Shown here: in pieces, positions 8,210 to 18,200 of the stretch
How the letters are laid out: every line of letters begins with the position of its first letter
Numbering within the stretch: the stretch's first letter is position 1
DNA from: SAR324 cluster bacterium
GTDB lineage: Bacteria > SAR324 > NAC60-12
Assembly (NCBI GenBank): GCA_015231885.1
Contig: JADGAT010000051.1
Coordinates: forward strand, 1-36,411
Length of the DNA stretch: 36,411 nucleotides
Direction: 5' to 3'
Position numbers and translations under genes: made by a program
Notes under the pieces: generated by a model
Databases searched by the model: none
Told to the model about the DNA's origin: nothing
What the model saw: only the letters and a program-made list of their open reading frames with translations

Positions 8210-8810
8210 CAGGCAAGGTATAGTGAGAAAGACGATTGGGTATTTCTGGCCGATCATTTTTTCGTTAGGAATTGTGTTATGGCCTGGCAACAGCGGGGCA
8301 GTAGAAAAAATGGATTTGCCCATTCAGCTACAGTTCAAACTGTTAATCAAAGCTGCCACTTATAACCGTGCACAAAGTATAAAAGATCCTGAAGTTTTGA
8401 GAGTGGGTTTGGTTTATTCACAACAATCTAATTCTCAGCAAGTTGCCCAGGAGGTGTTTGCTTTGTTTGGCACTGTGGAAACCAAAGTACGCCAGTATAA
8501 GCTGGCAGTCGTCCCCATCGAATTTCAAAATACCCGTCAATTCAAGCAGGATACAGAGGGTTCCAAAATACATATTTATTATATTACTCCGGGCAGCACA
8601 TCCCACCTTGCATCCATTTTAGACATCAGCAATCAACTTAAAATTTTGACCATGACTGGAATTTCAGAATATGTCCATCAGGGAGTCGCTCTTGGGGTTG
8701 CTAATAGCGGATCCCGCCCTGAGTTCATATACAATGGGGAAACGGCTCGCAACAGCGGAGCCGATTTCCATTCTAATTTTTTGCGTTTGGTTCGAGTCAT
8801 ACGAAGGTAA
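8199..8810 (+). CDS. YfiR-like (DUF4154) periplasmic protein
   Basis: With ATG 8199 the protein has 203 residues. A basic N-terminus (VRKTIG) and hydrophobic stretch (IIFSLGIVLW) ending near GNSGA look like a Sec signal peptide, so the mature protein would be periplasmic. The mature part matches the DUF4154/YfiR layout. It has an early LLIKAATYNR helix, PEVLRVGLVYSQQ, a late KILTMTGISEYVHQGVALGV, and a closing IYNGETARNSGADFHSNFLR near the C-terminus. In Pseudomonas, YfiR holds the CHASE8 diguanylate cyclase YfiN inactive. Here the neighbour with a CHASE8-like domain is an adenylyl cyclase. A GTG at 8223 with an AAGG SD is a possible alternative start. It overlaps the cyclase by 11 bp and is 4 bp upstream of the receptor gene. 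Confidence 0.82.
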   Translation: MCHNRQGIVRKTIGYFWPIIFSLGIVLWPGNSGAVEKMDLPIQLQFKLLIKAATYNRAQSIKDPEVLRVGLVYSQQSNSQQVAQEVFALFGTVETKVRQYKLAVVPIEFQNTRQFKQDTEGSKIHIYYITPGSTSHLASILDISNQLKILTMTGISEYVHQGVALGVANSGSRPEFIYNGETARNSGADFHSNFLRLVRVIRR

Positions 8811-8814
8811 TGTG

Positions 8815-11049
8815 ATGAAACAGTTCATTTATTGGCTTTGCTTTTTGGTGTCCATCTTGATATTCGGAATTCCTGTGATGGGTCAAGATACCATTCCGGC
8901 CAAAAAGACGCAGGAGGAGCCCCACTCAACGAAACATCCCTGGGAGAATTGGAAAAAGCACATTAGCAAAAAATGGGAAAAATTCCATGAAGCACATCAA
9001 ATGGATCAATTCTTTGATGAGGAACTCGAAGATTTGTTGAGTACAGAGTTGGTAACCATCACCTCCCGGCAGGCACAGACGGTAGATGAAGTACCCAATA
9101 TCATCACCATCATCACTCAGGATGAAATTCGCCAGTCAGGAGCACGCACACTGGGAGAAGCATTGAGCCTGGCGCCTGGCATTCATCTTCGCCACGCATC
9201 ACCATTCAATGCGGGAGAAACCGTCCATGCCGAAGGATTTGTGATGAGGGGAACCGTCTTAGGCGGCTCCAAACATATCTTATTTTTACTGGATGGACAG
9301 CGCCTGAACGATTCGCAAAGCGGAGGAATTACCAACACACTTGGCGTGATTCCACTGCACAATGTCAAACGCGTTGAACTGATCCGTGGTTTAGGTTCCG
9401 CCCGTTACGGCACAAGCGCTTTTACGGGAGTGGTCAACATTATCACCAAAAAAGGAGATGATCTGCGAGGGGGAGAAATCACTACTTCTGTTCATAGTCA
9501 TGAAGGATTTTCCCATAGCCTTTTGATTGGAGATAAAAAAGGAGATTGGACGGCATCCTTTCATGGTTTCTATTCTAATGATGATGGCCAGGAACATTCG
9601 CTAAAAAAGATAGATGGAAACACAGAAAGAATTCGTGATGGAAGGGAATTTAAAAATATTGCCCTGGATATTCAATACAAACAGGCCTTTTTCCATTTTC
9701 ATCATTATGAACACGAGACAGATCCTTTTGTCACATTTGGGCGGGCCAATCTGGAAGATGAAAAATTGACAGAAACCAATGGCACTTCCACATTAGCCAG
9801 TGTCGGCTACGAATGGGAGTATTCGGCAGGATCATTTCTACTGGATTTTCAGCATTCCCGTTTCATTTCAAAATTTTCTGGTATCCAGGCAGAAAAATTG
9901 GAGGTTGAACAATTACTAGATGCCTCAAAAAACATTACAGCCAACAACCTGAATCAAATTTTTGGTGGAAGAGTGTCTGATGACATCCGCTTGGAAATCA
10001 ATCTACAATGGCTTCATCGTTTCTCCAGTGATCACGTTTTTGAGTTGGGCATTACCTCGACCAAAGAAATTTTAGTAGAAAGCTCATTGATTGATAACGT
10101 GGATGCAAAAATAGCAGAAAATGGATTAATTTTCTTATCGGGAACAGAAGGTGTGGTAAAAACAACCATTTCCCGAGATCGTGAGCGACATATCCGCGGT
10201 ATTTATCTACAGGATAACTATCGTGTTAATCCAGAAATCTCTGTATATTTGGGTGCCCGGTATGATGATTACAGTGACTTTGGTAATACCTTCAATCCCA
10301 GGGCAGGCTTGGTTTATCGATATTCTCAACAGCAAATGATCAAAATGGTTTATGGAACGGCATTTCGAGCCCCGTCGTTTCAGGATCAATTTGATTTTCG
10401 ATCAGAAGGTGGATTAAGCATTGTTGAGAATGACCTGGACTCGGAAAAAATAGAAATGACCGAAGTTCAATACCAGTATGGAATCTCCAGCATTTATAAA
10501 TTCAAATTCAATATCTACCATGGTTGGGTAAGAGATTTTATATTTCCTCCGGATATCGAGAACGAACAAGATGATAAAAATGATGAAGAACAGACATTAA
10601 CAAATAATCTTGATCTGCAAACAAGCGGGATTGAAGCAGAATTCCGAATCGAACCTCGTCCGCAGCACTACCTGACCATTAATGTGTCCAGGGCATTCCT
10701 TGAAGTGACACAAGATGGAAAAAGACAGCCCGTGTGGGACAATAATTTATTACCACAAACGATATGGAACCTGATTTATAACTTGCCTTACCAAGATTGG
10801 TTCAATGCCAATACATCGATTTCCTACCGCAGTGAACAGGTTGTCAATCCTGAATTAGATGAAGCGTTACCTGCCTACACGGTGTTGAATTTTCATGTGC
10901 TCATCCGTCCTCCAAGGATGAATGCAACAGAAGTTTTTTTTGGAGTGCGTAATTTAACGGATGCAGAGGCTTACTCTCCTTTGCATAGTTTGAATAATTT
11001 TCCAGAGAGAGGACGCGAGCTACTGGGAGGAATTCGTGCAGCGTTTTAA
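8815..11049 (+). CDS. TonB-dependent outer-membrane receptor
   Basis: 744 residues from ATG 8815, chosen because a signal peptide (MKQFIYWLCFLVSILIFGIP ... GQD) begins there and AAGG lies 7 nt upstream. A longer open frame to the left merely overlaps the yfiR-like gene. After a charged linker, the plug domain (about 85-215) starts TSRQAQTVDEVPNIITIITQ and includes LGEALSLAPGI, VMRG, LFLLDGQRL and VELIRGLGSARYGTSAFTG, all classic plug motifs. The rest is amphipathic beta strands ending in GGIRAAF, with a terminal Phe as expected for BamA-dependent insertion. The ligand is unknown. Close linkage to the YfiR-like protein and the cyclase suggests ligand uptake or occupancy is signalled inward. 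Its stop codon shares TTAA with the convergent gene's stop. Confidence 0.92.
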   Translation: MKQFIYWLCFLVSILIFGIPVMGQDTIPAKKTQEEPHSTKHPWENWKKHISKKWEKFHEAHQMDQFFDEELEDLLSTELVTITSRQAQTVDEVPNIITIITQDEIRQSGARTLGEALSLAPGIHLRHASPFNAGETVHAEGFVMRGTVLGGSKHILFLLDGQRLNDSQSGGITNTLGVIPLHNVKRVELIRGLGSARYGTSAFTGVVNIITKKGDDLRGGEITTSVHSHEGFSHSLLIGDKKGDWTASFHGFYSNDDGQEHSLKKIDGNTERIRDGREFKNIALDIQYKQAFFHFHHYEHETDPFVTFGRANLEDEKLTETNGTSTLASVGYEWEYSAGSFLLDFQHSRFISKFSGIQAEKLEVEQLLDASKNITANNLNQIFGGRVSDDIRLEINLQWLHRFSSDHVFELGITSTKEILVESSLIDNVDAKIAENGLIFLSGTEGVVKTTISRDRERHIRGIYLQDNYRVNPEISVYLGARYDDYSDFGNTFNPRAGLVYRYSQQQMIKMVYGTAFRAPSFQDQFDFRSEGGLSIVENDLDSEKIEMTEVQYQYGISSIYKFKFNIYHGWVRDFIFPPDIENEQDDKNDEEQTLTNNLDLQTSGIEAEFRIEPRPQHYLTINVSRAFLEVTQDGKRQPVWDNNLLPQTIWNLIYNLPYQDWFNANTSISYRSEQVVNPELDEALPAYTVLNFHVLIRPPRMNATEVFFGVRNLTDAEAYSPLHSLNNFPERGRELLGGIRAAF

Positions 11050-12209
11050 AGCTGAGTTATTATCGAATTATTTGCCAGTTGCCCCAGATATTCAAAGGCA
11101 ACCAGCGTCATGTCATCGTCAGGAGGTTGGGCTTCAGCAAAGGCATTGATGTGTTCTAAGAGCAAAGTCAGCAGTGAATCCAAATCATGATCCCGTTGAT
11201 TTTTTAAAAATTCGACCAATCGGTTTTTAAACATATTTCCCTGGCCATCGCACCTCTCAGTGATGCCATCCGTATACAAAAATACGCGATCTCCAGATTG
11301 TAATGAATAATGAATTGCAGCTGCCGTGAAATCCAAATGAGTAAAGGTCCCGAGTATCGGGCTTTGTGAAGACAGCAAAACGGGATCATTGCTATTGGCT
11401 GGGATAATAATCAAAGGAGGATGTCCTGCTGTAATAGCATAAATCTTTCCTTTCAGAGTAATTTGTACAAGGGCTGCGGATAGAAAACGATCATTCGGTA
11501 ATTGCTTTTCCAGAACTTCGTTAATGAATTCCATCGTCCGGACAGGCGTTTCATTTTTGTGTTGATTCAATAAAATATCTACCATGATTGTGGTTAATGC
11601 CGCAGCAACCCCGTGTCCGGTGCTATCCCCAATAAAGATATTGAAGCCTCCAGTACTGTTCGAATAAAGCTTGTACAAGTCTCCAGAAACATGGGAATGG
11701 GGAAGGTAGCGAATGGCCATTTTCAAAAAGGGAGGAATAGGAGAATTGATAGACAAATGGCGCTGAACAGCAGCAGCTGTTTTCAAATCCTCGATCAACT
11801 CTTCATTTTTTTCAGCAAGTTCCCGAGTTTTGGTTCTGAGGGCAAGATGAGTTTTGATGCGGGCTTTGACAATATCCACAGAAAACGGTTTGGTTATGTA
11901 ATCCACTGCACCTAAGCCCAATCCTTTTTTTTCATCTTCCAATTCGTTTTTAGCCGATAAAAAAATAACGGCGATATCCTGTGTCTGTTCGTTGGATTTT
12001 AGTTGTCTACAGACTTCATAACCGTCCATTTTCGGCATCATGATATCCAGCAAGATCAAATCTGGAGAATACTTGGTCGCCCGCCTGACAGCCTCTACTC
12101 CATTTTTCGCTGCAATGATTTTATAATCTTGTTCCAGGTTTTTGTGGAGTACTCCAATATTAAAACTTTCGTCATCAACAACCAGTATTTTAGGTTTATT
12201 TTGATCCAT
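11046..12209 (-). CDS. Response regulator with SpoIIE/RsbU-type PP2C phosphatase output
   Basis: 387 residues. An N-terminal receiver domain (1-125) has acidic pair D12/D13, phosphoacceptor D55 (LILLDIMMP) and the KPF motif (VDYITKPF). A coiled linker, RTKTRELAEKNEELIEDLKT, leads into a PP2C-type phosphatase with SGDLYKL, GDSTGHGVAAAL, AGHPPLI, LYTDGITE and DDDMTLV; these acidic residues bind two metals. In RsbU/RsbP systems such a phosphatase dephosphorylates a STAS protein and so frees a sigma factor. The gene starts right after the giant hybrid kinase gene (3 bp gap, SD GAGGAA), so that kinase is the obvious candidate to phosphorylate it. Candidate substrates are the STAS proteins at 948 and 21400; this is inferred only. 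Confidence 0.92.
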   Translation of the reverse strand: MDQNKPKILVVDDESFNIGVLHKNLEQDYKIIAAKNGVEAVRRATKYSPDLILLDIMMPKMDGYEVCRQLKSNEQTQDIAVIFLSAKNELEDEKKGLGLGAVDYITKPFSVDIVKARIKTHLALRTKTRELAEKNEELIEDLKTAAAVQRHLSINSPIPPFLKMAIRYLPHSHVSGDLYKLYSNSTGGFNIFIGDSTGHGVAAALTTIMVDILLNQHKNETPVRTMEFINEVLEKQLPNDRFLSAALVQITLKGKIYAITAGHPPLIIIPANSNDPVLLSSQSPILGTFTHLDFTAAAIHYSLQSGDRVFLYTDGITERCDGQGNMFKNRLVEFLKNQRDHDLDSLLTLLLEHINAFAEAQPPDDDMTLVAFEYLGQLANNSIITQL

Positions 12210-12212
12210 TGT

Positions 12213-15200
12213 TTATTCCTCAAGAGCGATCTTCAGTTCGCTTGCCAGGTTAGTCAATATTTTTTGAGCCATCTCAAATTCATAATCATGTAAAAGTTCC
12301 TTTATCTGGGATAATGGCTGACAATAAGGGGTTTCATGCAGTTCATTTTCTATTTCTGCTAAGATAGTCACTCCTTCCAGATCGCCTTCATCCAAAAAAC
12401 TGTTCAAGTGCTTGAAAAGCAGAGAGAGAACATCAGCATCCACCTCCTTTTCTTTATCATAGGTGGTGAGACATGGAACATTTTTCTGAGAATCCGGAGA
12501 GGGCTTGGATAAGGATCGTGTACTTTGCAGCACTTCTGTGAAGTGCACTTCAAAGTCTTCTAAAATTTTCTTACTTTCAATTAGTTTTTTTGTTTTTGCC
12601 GCATTTTCCAGTGTTTTAGAAATCGAGTGTAGTGTTTCTGCACCAAGGGAACCAGCAACGCCCGCCAAGGTGTGGGCCGCTTGCTGAATTGAGAGGAAGT
12701 CTTCCTGTTTGAGGGCGGATTTCAGTTCATTCACCAAATGAGAATATTTTAAAGGAAATTCCTGTAAGAGTTTCACATAAAATTCTTGGTCTTCACCAAC
12801 ACATTCCAGCCCTTTGGCAATCTTAATTCCTGGAAGATGGACAGGTAAGGCAATATTCTGTGTGATACTTTTGTATTCTAAGGTGCTGAGAACTTTTAAC
12901 AGTTTGTCTGGATCCAATGGTTTATTCAAGTAACCATCAAAATCAGTAGGACCAAATTTTTCATCCACTTCTTCCCTGGAATATGAAGTCAGCGCTATGA
13001 TTTTTGCATGTTGATAATTTTGTTTACGAATGACTTTTGCTGCTTCAATGCCATTAAGCTTCGGCATGTCAATGTCCATCAAAATGATATCAAAAGGAAT
13101 CTTTTCCGTTTTTTGTAAGGCTTGCTCCCCATCTTCGGCTACCTGAATGGAAGCTCCTAACTGCTCAAGGGCATGAATGCTGGAGCGTAAATGCAAAGCA
13201 TTGTCTTCAGCCAGTAAAAAAGAAAAGATCCCAGGTGGGAGCGTTTGGGTTTCTTCAGCTATCTCGCTGTCAGACGAAGAAGCCAGTGGAATGGTAAACC
13301 AGAATTGACTGCCAACTCCTATCTTGCTTTGCACTCCAATCTCTCCATGGTTTTTATTCACAAATTCATGGCATAAAATCAGTCCTAATCCGGAGCCGGT
13401 TTCTTGGTTGGTGCCTGGTGAGGACGCAACTCTTTCCTCCAGTTTAAAAAATTTATTGCAGATTTCTTCAGGTATTCCTACGCCTGAGTCAATGACACTC
13501 ACTTTCAGCATATGTTCCAGCACTTGTGTTTCAATTCGGATTTTTCCTCCTTCCGGAGTGAATTTGAGTGCATTGCTCAGCAGATTACGCATAACTGTTT
13601 GAATCATTGCAGGATCAGCGTATATAAGTTGGGAGGGAGAGTTGTCCCAAATCATGGTGATGTTTTTTTGGAGAGCCTGACCTTTGTGCAGGGAGATGCA
13701 TTCATCAATAATGCCTGTAACAGAGAAGTTGACGGGGTGCAACTCCATTCGTCCTTCCTGCTGCCGAGACCAGACCAGTAAGTCTTCCAGGAGTTGGTGC
13801 GTATTTTTTGTAGTCTTTCGTATCATACCAAAGAGTTGCTCATCTATTTGCTTTGGAGATTCCATCGTTTGGTTGAAAATAACGGAAAGACTGCCGATGG
13901 GCCCTCTCAAATCATGAGATATGATGGAAAAGAATTTATTTTTGGTTTCATTTGCTTTTTCAGCTTTTTTGCGGGCAATGGCAAGCTGTTCATTTTGCGC
14001 TTCCAGTTCTTTGGTTCTCTCGTGTACCAATTCTTCCAAATGATTATAGACTCTGGCATTGTTTAAGGAAATAGCAATCTGTGAAGAAAGCAGCTTAATG
14101 GTCTGCTGTTTGTTGGGAGTAAAGAGGTTTTTGATTTTAGAATGCTCCAGATAAATTATGGCGATCAATTGAGATTGCGCTGTCACTGGTAAAACTAGAA
14201 TAGACTGGGGATTTGAGCGCTTAATATAAGTGTCATTCAAATATCGGGAAAATTGCTCCAGATTAATGGTCTGGTTTGTCCTGATCACATAATTGACCAT
14301 GTCGAGAGATAAGAGTTCTTCGCTCAGCCCAATACTTTCCAAAATATTTTCCTGGCCTTGGATATTTTTAAAAGCCTCTATCATCCATTTCTGATCCTTC
14401 AAAATGAGAAAACCCTTCTCGGCTCCAGATACTTCGAGCAAAATTTGCATCATCTGCCTCAAAAGGTTATCAATTCGTGTTTCCTGAGCCAATATATTTT
14501 GAGAGTGGATGACACTCAACAAGTCCAGGTTGTCACGGCCGCTTTTCAGAAAAGTAGTGGGATGTTTCTTTTTCAGTGTTTCCAGCTTGCGCTCTGCTCC
14601 CCATATTTCATAGTAGTAGTAGGCTTGTTTGATATAATACTCACCAAGATCCGTATTGTTTATGGAGTACCAGAATTCCGAAAATCTTTCATAAATTAAG
14701 GCTGTTTCATGGGTAAATCGATTCTGCTGAGCCGCATTAGCGGCCTGAGTATAGAAATCGATCGCCTGCGGCAGGTTGCGCTTCACCAAAGCTATTTCCG
14801 CTTCCAGTAGGTACAGTTTGTGAAGAAAATTTTCTTTTGTTCCTTCATTCCATTCTTTCAGTTGCTGAAGGTCTTGTTGGAGAATGGATTCGTTATCTTC
14901 ATGTTGATCCAGTGCCTGACAGAAGCTCAGGGCTCCATAAAAGATACAGGTTTGAGTCGGAACAAATCCGGTGATGTAGGGTAGAATTTTCCGGGATTTT
15001 AAGCTGAATTGATAAGCAGCCTCATATTCTCCGAACATGTAAGCCAACTGGGTTTTGTAGATGTAAAAATAGCAGAGGGCCATCACGTTCATTTCGTTAC
15101 GCTCGATAAATTCTTCTTCTCTGAACTCTTTTTGACTCAACCGAGTGACCGAGCCATCCTTGGATTGTAGAGTCAGAACGAGTTGGTTATAAATGGAATA

Positions 15201-18200
15201 CGGTCCCAGGCCATGAAAGTTCTGAGTTTTGTTGACAAAATCCAGTCCTTTCTCGACCTCCTGCAAAACACTGCTTAGCTGATCCCCCCTCTCCCATTGA
15301 TAGGCAATGGTGTTATAAAAAATGAAACCAGCCATTTGAATATCTCCCCCCTGCATCAGGAGATGATGAGCGTCTCTGGCGATTTCCAGAGCCGTGTCAT
15401 CTTTCATGGGCTTTAGCCAGTGCCAGCAAAACAGGACAAAGAGATGTTTTGCGTTTCCTAAAGAGCGCTTGTTGTTTCCTGCCACTTGCATGGCATATTC
15501 AGCATATTCATAACCGGTTCTATAATCATTTCGGATCATGATAAAAGGAGTAGAGGCCACGGACAAAGGATAACCCATTGCTTCAAACACCCCATTCTTG
15601 GTTGCCAGTTTCAAAGTCGCAAAAATGAGGAGGCTGGCAACCATTGGGTTGTGAAAAAAAGCAGCGGGTACCATGGCCAGGATCAATTCACAGATAAACT
15701 CCATTTCTTCAATGTTCTTTTGTTCAATCTTTTGCAGATCTGAAATTTGGTGGATACCAGCTTCTGCAAATGCGGCTTCGACTTGATTCAGTTCTTCTAC
15801 CAACTCCTTGAAGTCTGTGTTGATATTTAAATCAAGTCCCAGTCTACCTAAAATGGATATCCCAAATTCGGTGGCTTTCTGGTATTTCCCCAACATGCTG
15901 TCTTGAGAGACTTTTGAAAAATAGTTTTCTTTGAGAGACAGTAAATTGGAATAATCAATCAATTTTTCTTCAAAAAAAGCATCAGCCTCGTCGAACATGC
16001 TGTTGAGATAAAGCGCAATATGGTATTCGCGATAGATTCTGTAGCAGAGTTCTTCCGGAAGCTTGGTTTGAAGAAGCTCCATCCCTTTTTTGATATAGAT
16101 GAGAAACTCCTTATAAGCAGAGATTTCTTTACTTTTCAGTGCTGCAAGCAGGTAGATTTCAATATATTGTTCCAGATTTTCTTGAATGTATTCAAATCCT
16201 TTGTCCAAGTGACCCGTCAGATTAAAAATATCATCCAGGGTATGATACAGCTCATGGCTTATTAACATGTTTGCAATGGTGTAATGCAAGTGAGGCAATT
16301 CTTCTGGTTGATTGAGTTGATAACAAGCCTGTTGAATTCTATCATGAGCAAAATAGACACGGTGCTGTTTTTGATAGAGCAGGCCGTCTTCGACAGGGAG
16401 GGTAAGGACTTCCTGAACCTGTTCATCAGATAATCCTGAGACCACAGAGAGAATGTTCAAATCCACATTGTGCCCGGTGGCACCAATGATCTTTAAAATA
16501 TTTAAGATGTCGTTCTGAAATTTTTGCAGCCGCATTTGCATGAAATCCACCACATTTGTGGAGACTTGCAGACTGGAAAGGTCTTCCAGGTCAATCGACC
16601 ATGCATTTTTTTGAGAATTCCAAGAAAACAATCCCTGATCAGCCAGTCCTTTCAATAGTTGATGCACAAAAAACGAGTTGCCATGAGTTTTTTGATAGAC
16701 GATTTGACTCAATGACATATTGTTGTCTTTCAGACTGTCTGACACCAAATCTTCAACATTTGCTGGCTTTAGGTCCTTTACATGAATCTTATGTATGGGA
16801 ACTTCTGCTGTGGTCATTTCGTCTAAAAATTGTTGAAAGGGATGATGCTGGTCGACTTCATTGTCTCGATAACTCAGTACAATCATTAAATATTTTTTCT
16901 CATTTTGAAAAATAGTTCGCAACACATTGAGAGAAACCAGGTCTGTCCATTGGAGGTCATCCAAGAACAGGATCAAAGGCTGTTCTTCGATTGCGACAAT
17001 ATTCATCAACTTGAGAAAAATGTATTTGAATCGGTTTTCAGCTTCTTCTCCCAGTAGTTTTCCTACATCTTTTTGTTTCCCGACAATCAGTTCCAGTTTT
17101 GGAAAAATCGAGGTCAGGATTTGTCCCTGGTCTCCAATATGCTTTGTAAATTCTTTGCGGAATTGATCCAGGGTTATCTGTTTTGAAAGGAGCAACATGT
17201 CGAAGAGTTCCTCAAAGGCTTCGATGATGGCAAAGTAAGGAATATCTTTTTTGTATTGCTGAAATTTTCCAGAAATCAACAGACTGTTGTCCGGCTCTCG
17301 GACTCGAAAGAACTCTGAGACAATGGTAGATTTCCCCACCCCGGAGTAGCCTGCGATAGTGGTCAAGGCAATCTTGCCTGCTTTTGTATCTTCAACTCCT
17401 TGCTTCAGTTGTTCAATTTCTTTTTCCCGACCGTAAACCGTATCAGAGATTTTGAAACGGAAATCAATATCATGGCTGGCCAGTTCAAAGCAAGAGTCTG
17501 TGTAGTGTTCCAGGTCATAGAGAATACCATCAATGGATTTGTAACGATCGGCACTGTTTTTTTCTAAGAGTTTCTCTACGATTCGAGAGAGATTTTCAGG
17601 TATCTGTGAATTTTCTTTGTTCGGAGAAATCGGCTGTTTTGCCACATGAAGAGAAATCAACTCAGCAATACTGTTGGACTCGAAAGGGTATTTTCCCACT
17701 AATAAACAGTAGAGGAGGACTCCAAAGGAATAATAATCACTGGTTTGATGAACAGGGTAATCCACCTGGTTGGTTCGTTCAGGAGACACATACAATGGAT
17801 TTAGAATCCTGCTGTTTGTCTTTATGAAGTCTTCGTCTATTTTGGAAGCAGAAGAAAAACCAGAAAAGCGTACTTGCCCTTCCTGATTGATAATTGTCTC
17901 TTCCAAAGAAAGATTGTTATAGAGTATCCCTTTGTCATGAATCGTCTTTAATGCCCTCAAGGTGGCTTGGGCAATCTCAATTTTTTCTTGAGAAAATGTT
18001 GTTTTTATAAAATGATCCAAAGGAACTGCGCCCTCATCACATTCCTGTACCAAAATGGTTTTTCCATTGAACTCCATTTTTTCCAAAAACGGAATAACAT
18101 GAACCCCTGCCAGCTTATTGGTATTGATGAATTCCTTTTCTGCAATAACCGAATCGTTATATGCTTGAAGTACGAAGGATTGGTTCTCCTTTGTGGCAAG

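Noticed and set aside
8671..8814. N-terminal extension of the TonB receptor to 8671
   Set aside because: It lies wholly in the overlap with the YfiR-like gene. A signal peptide and SD mark ATG 8815 as the start.
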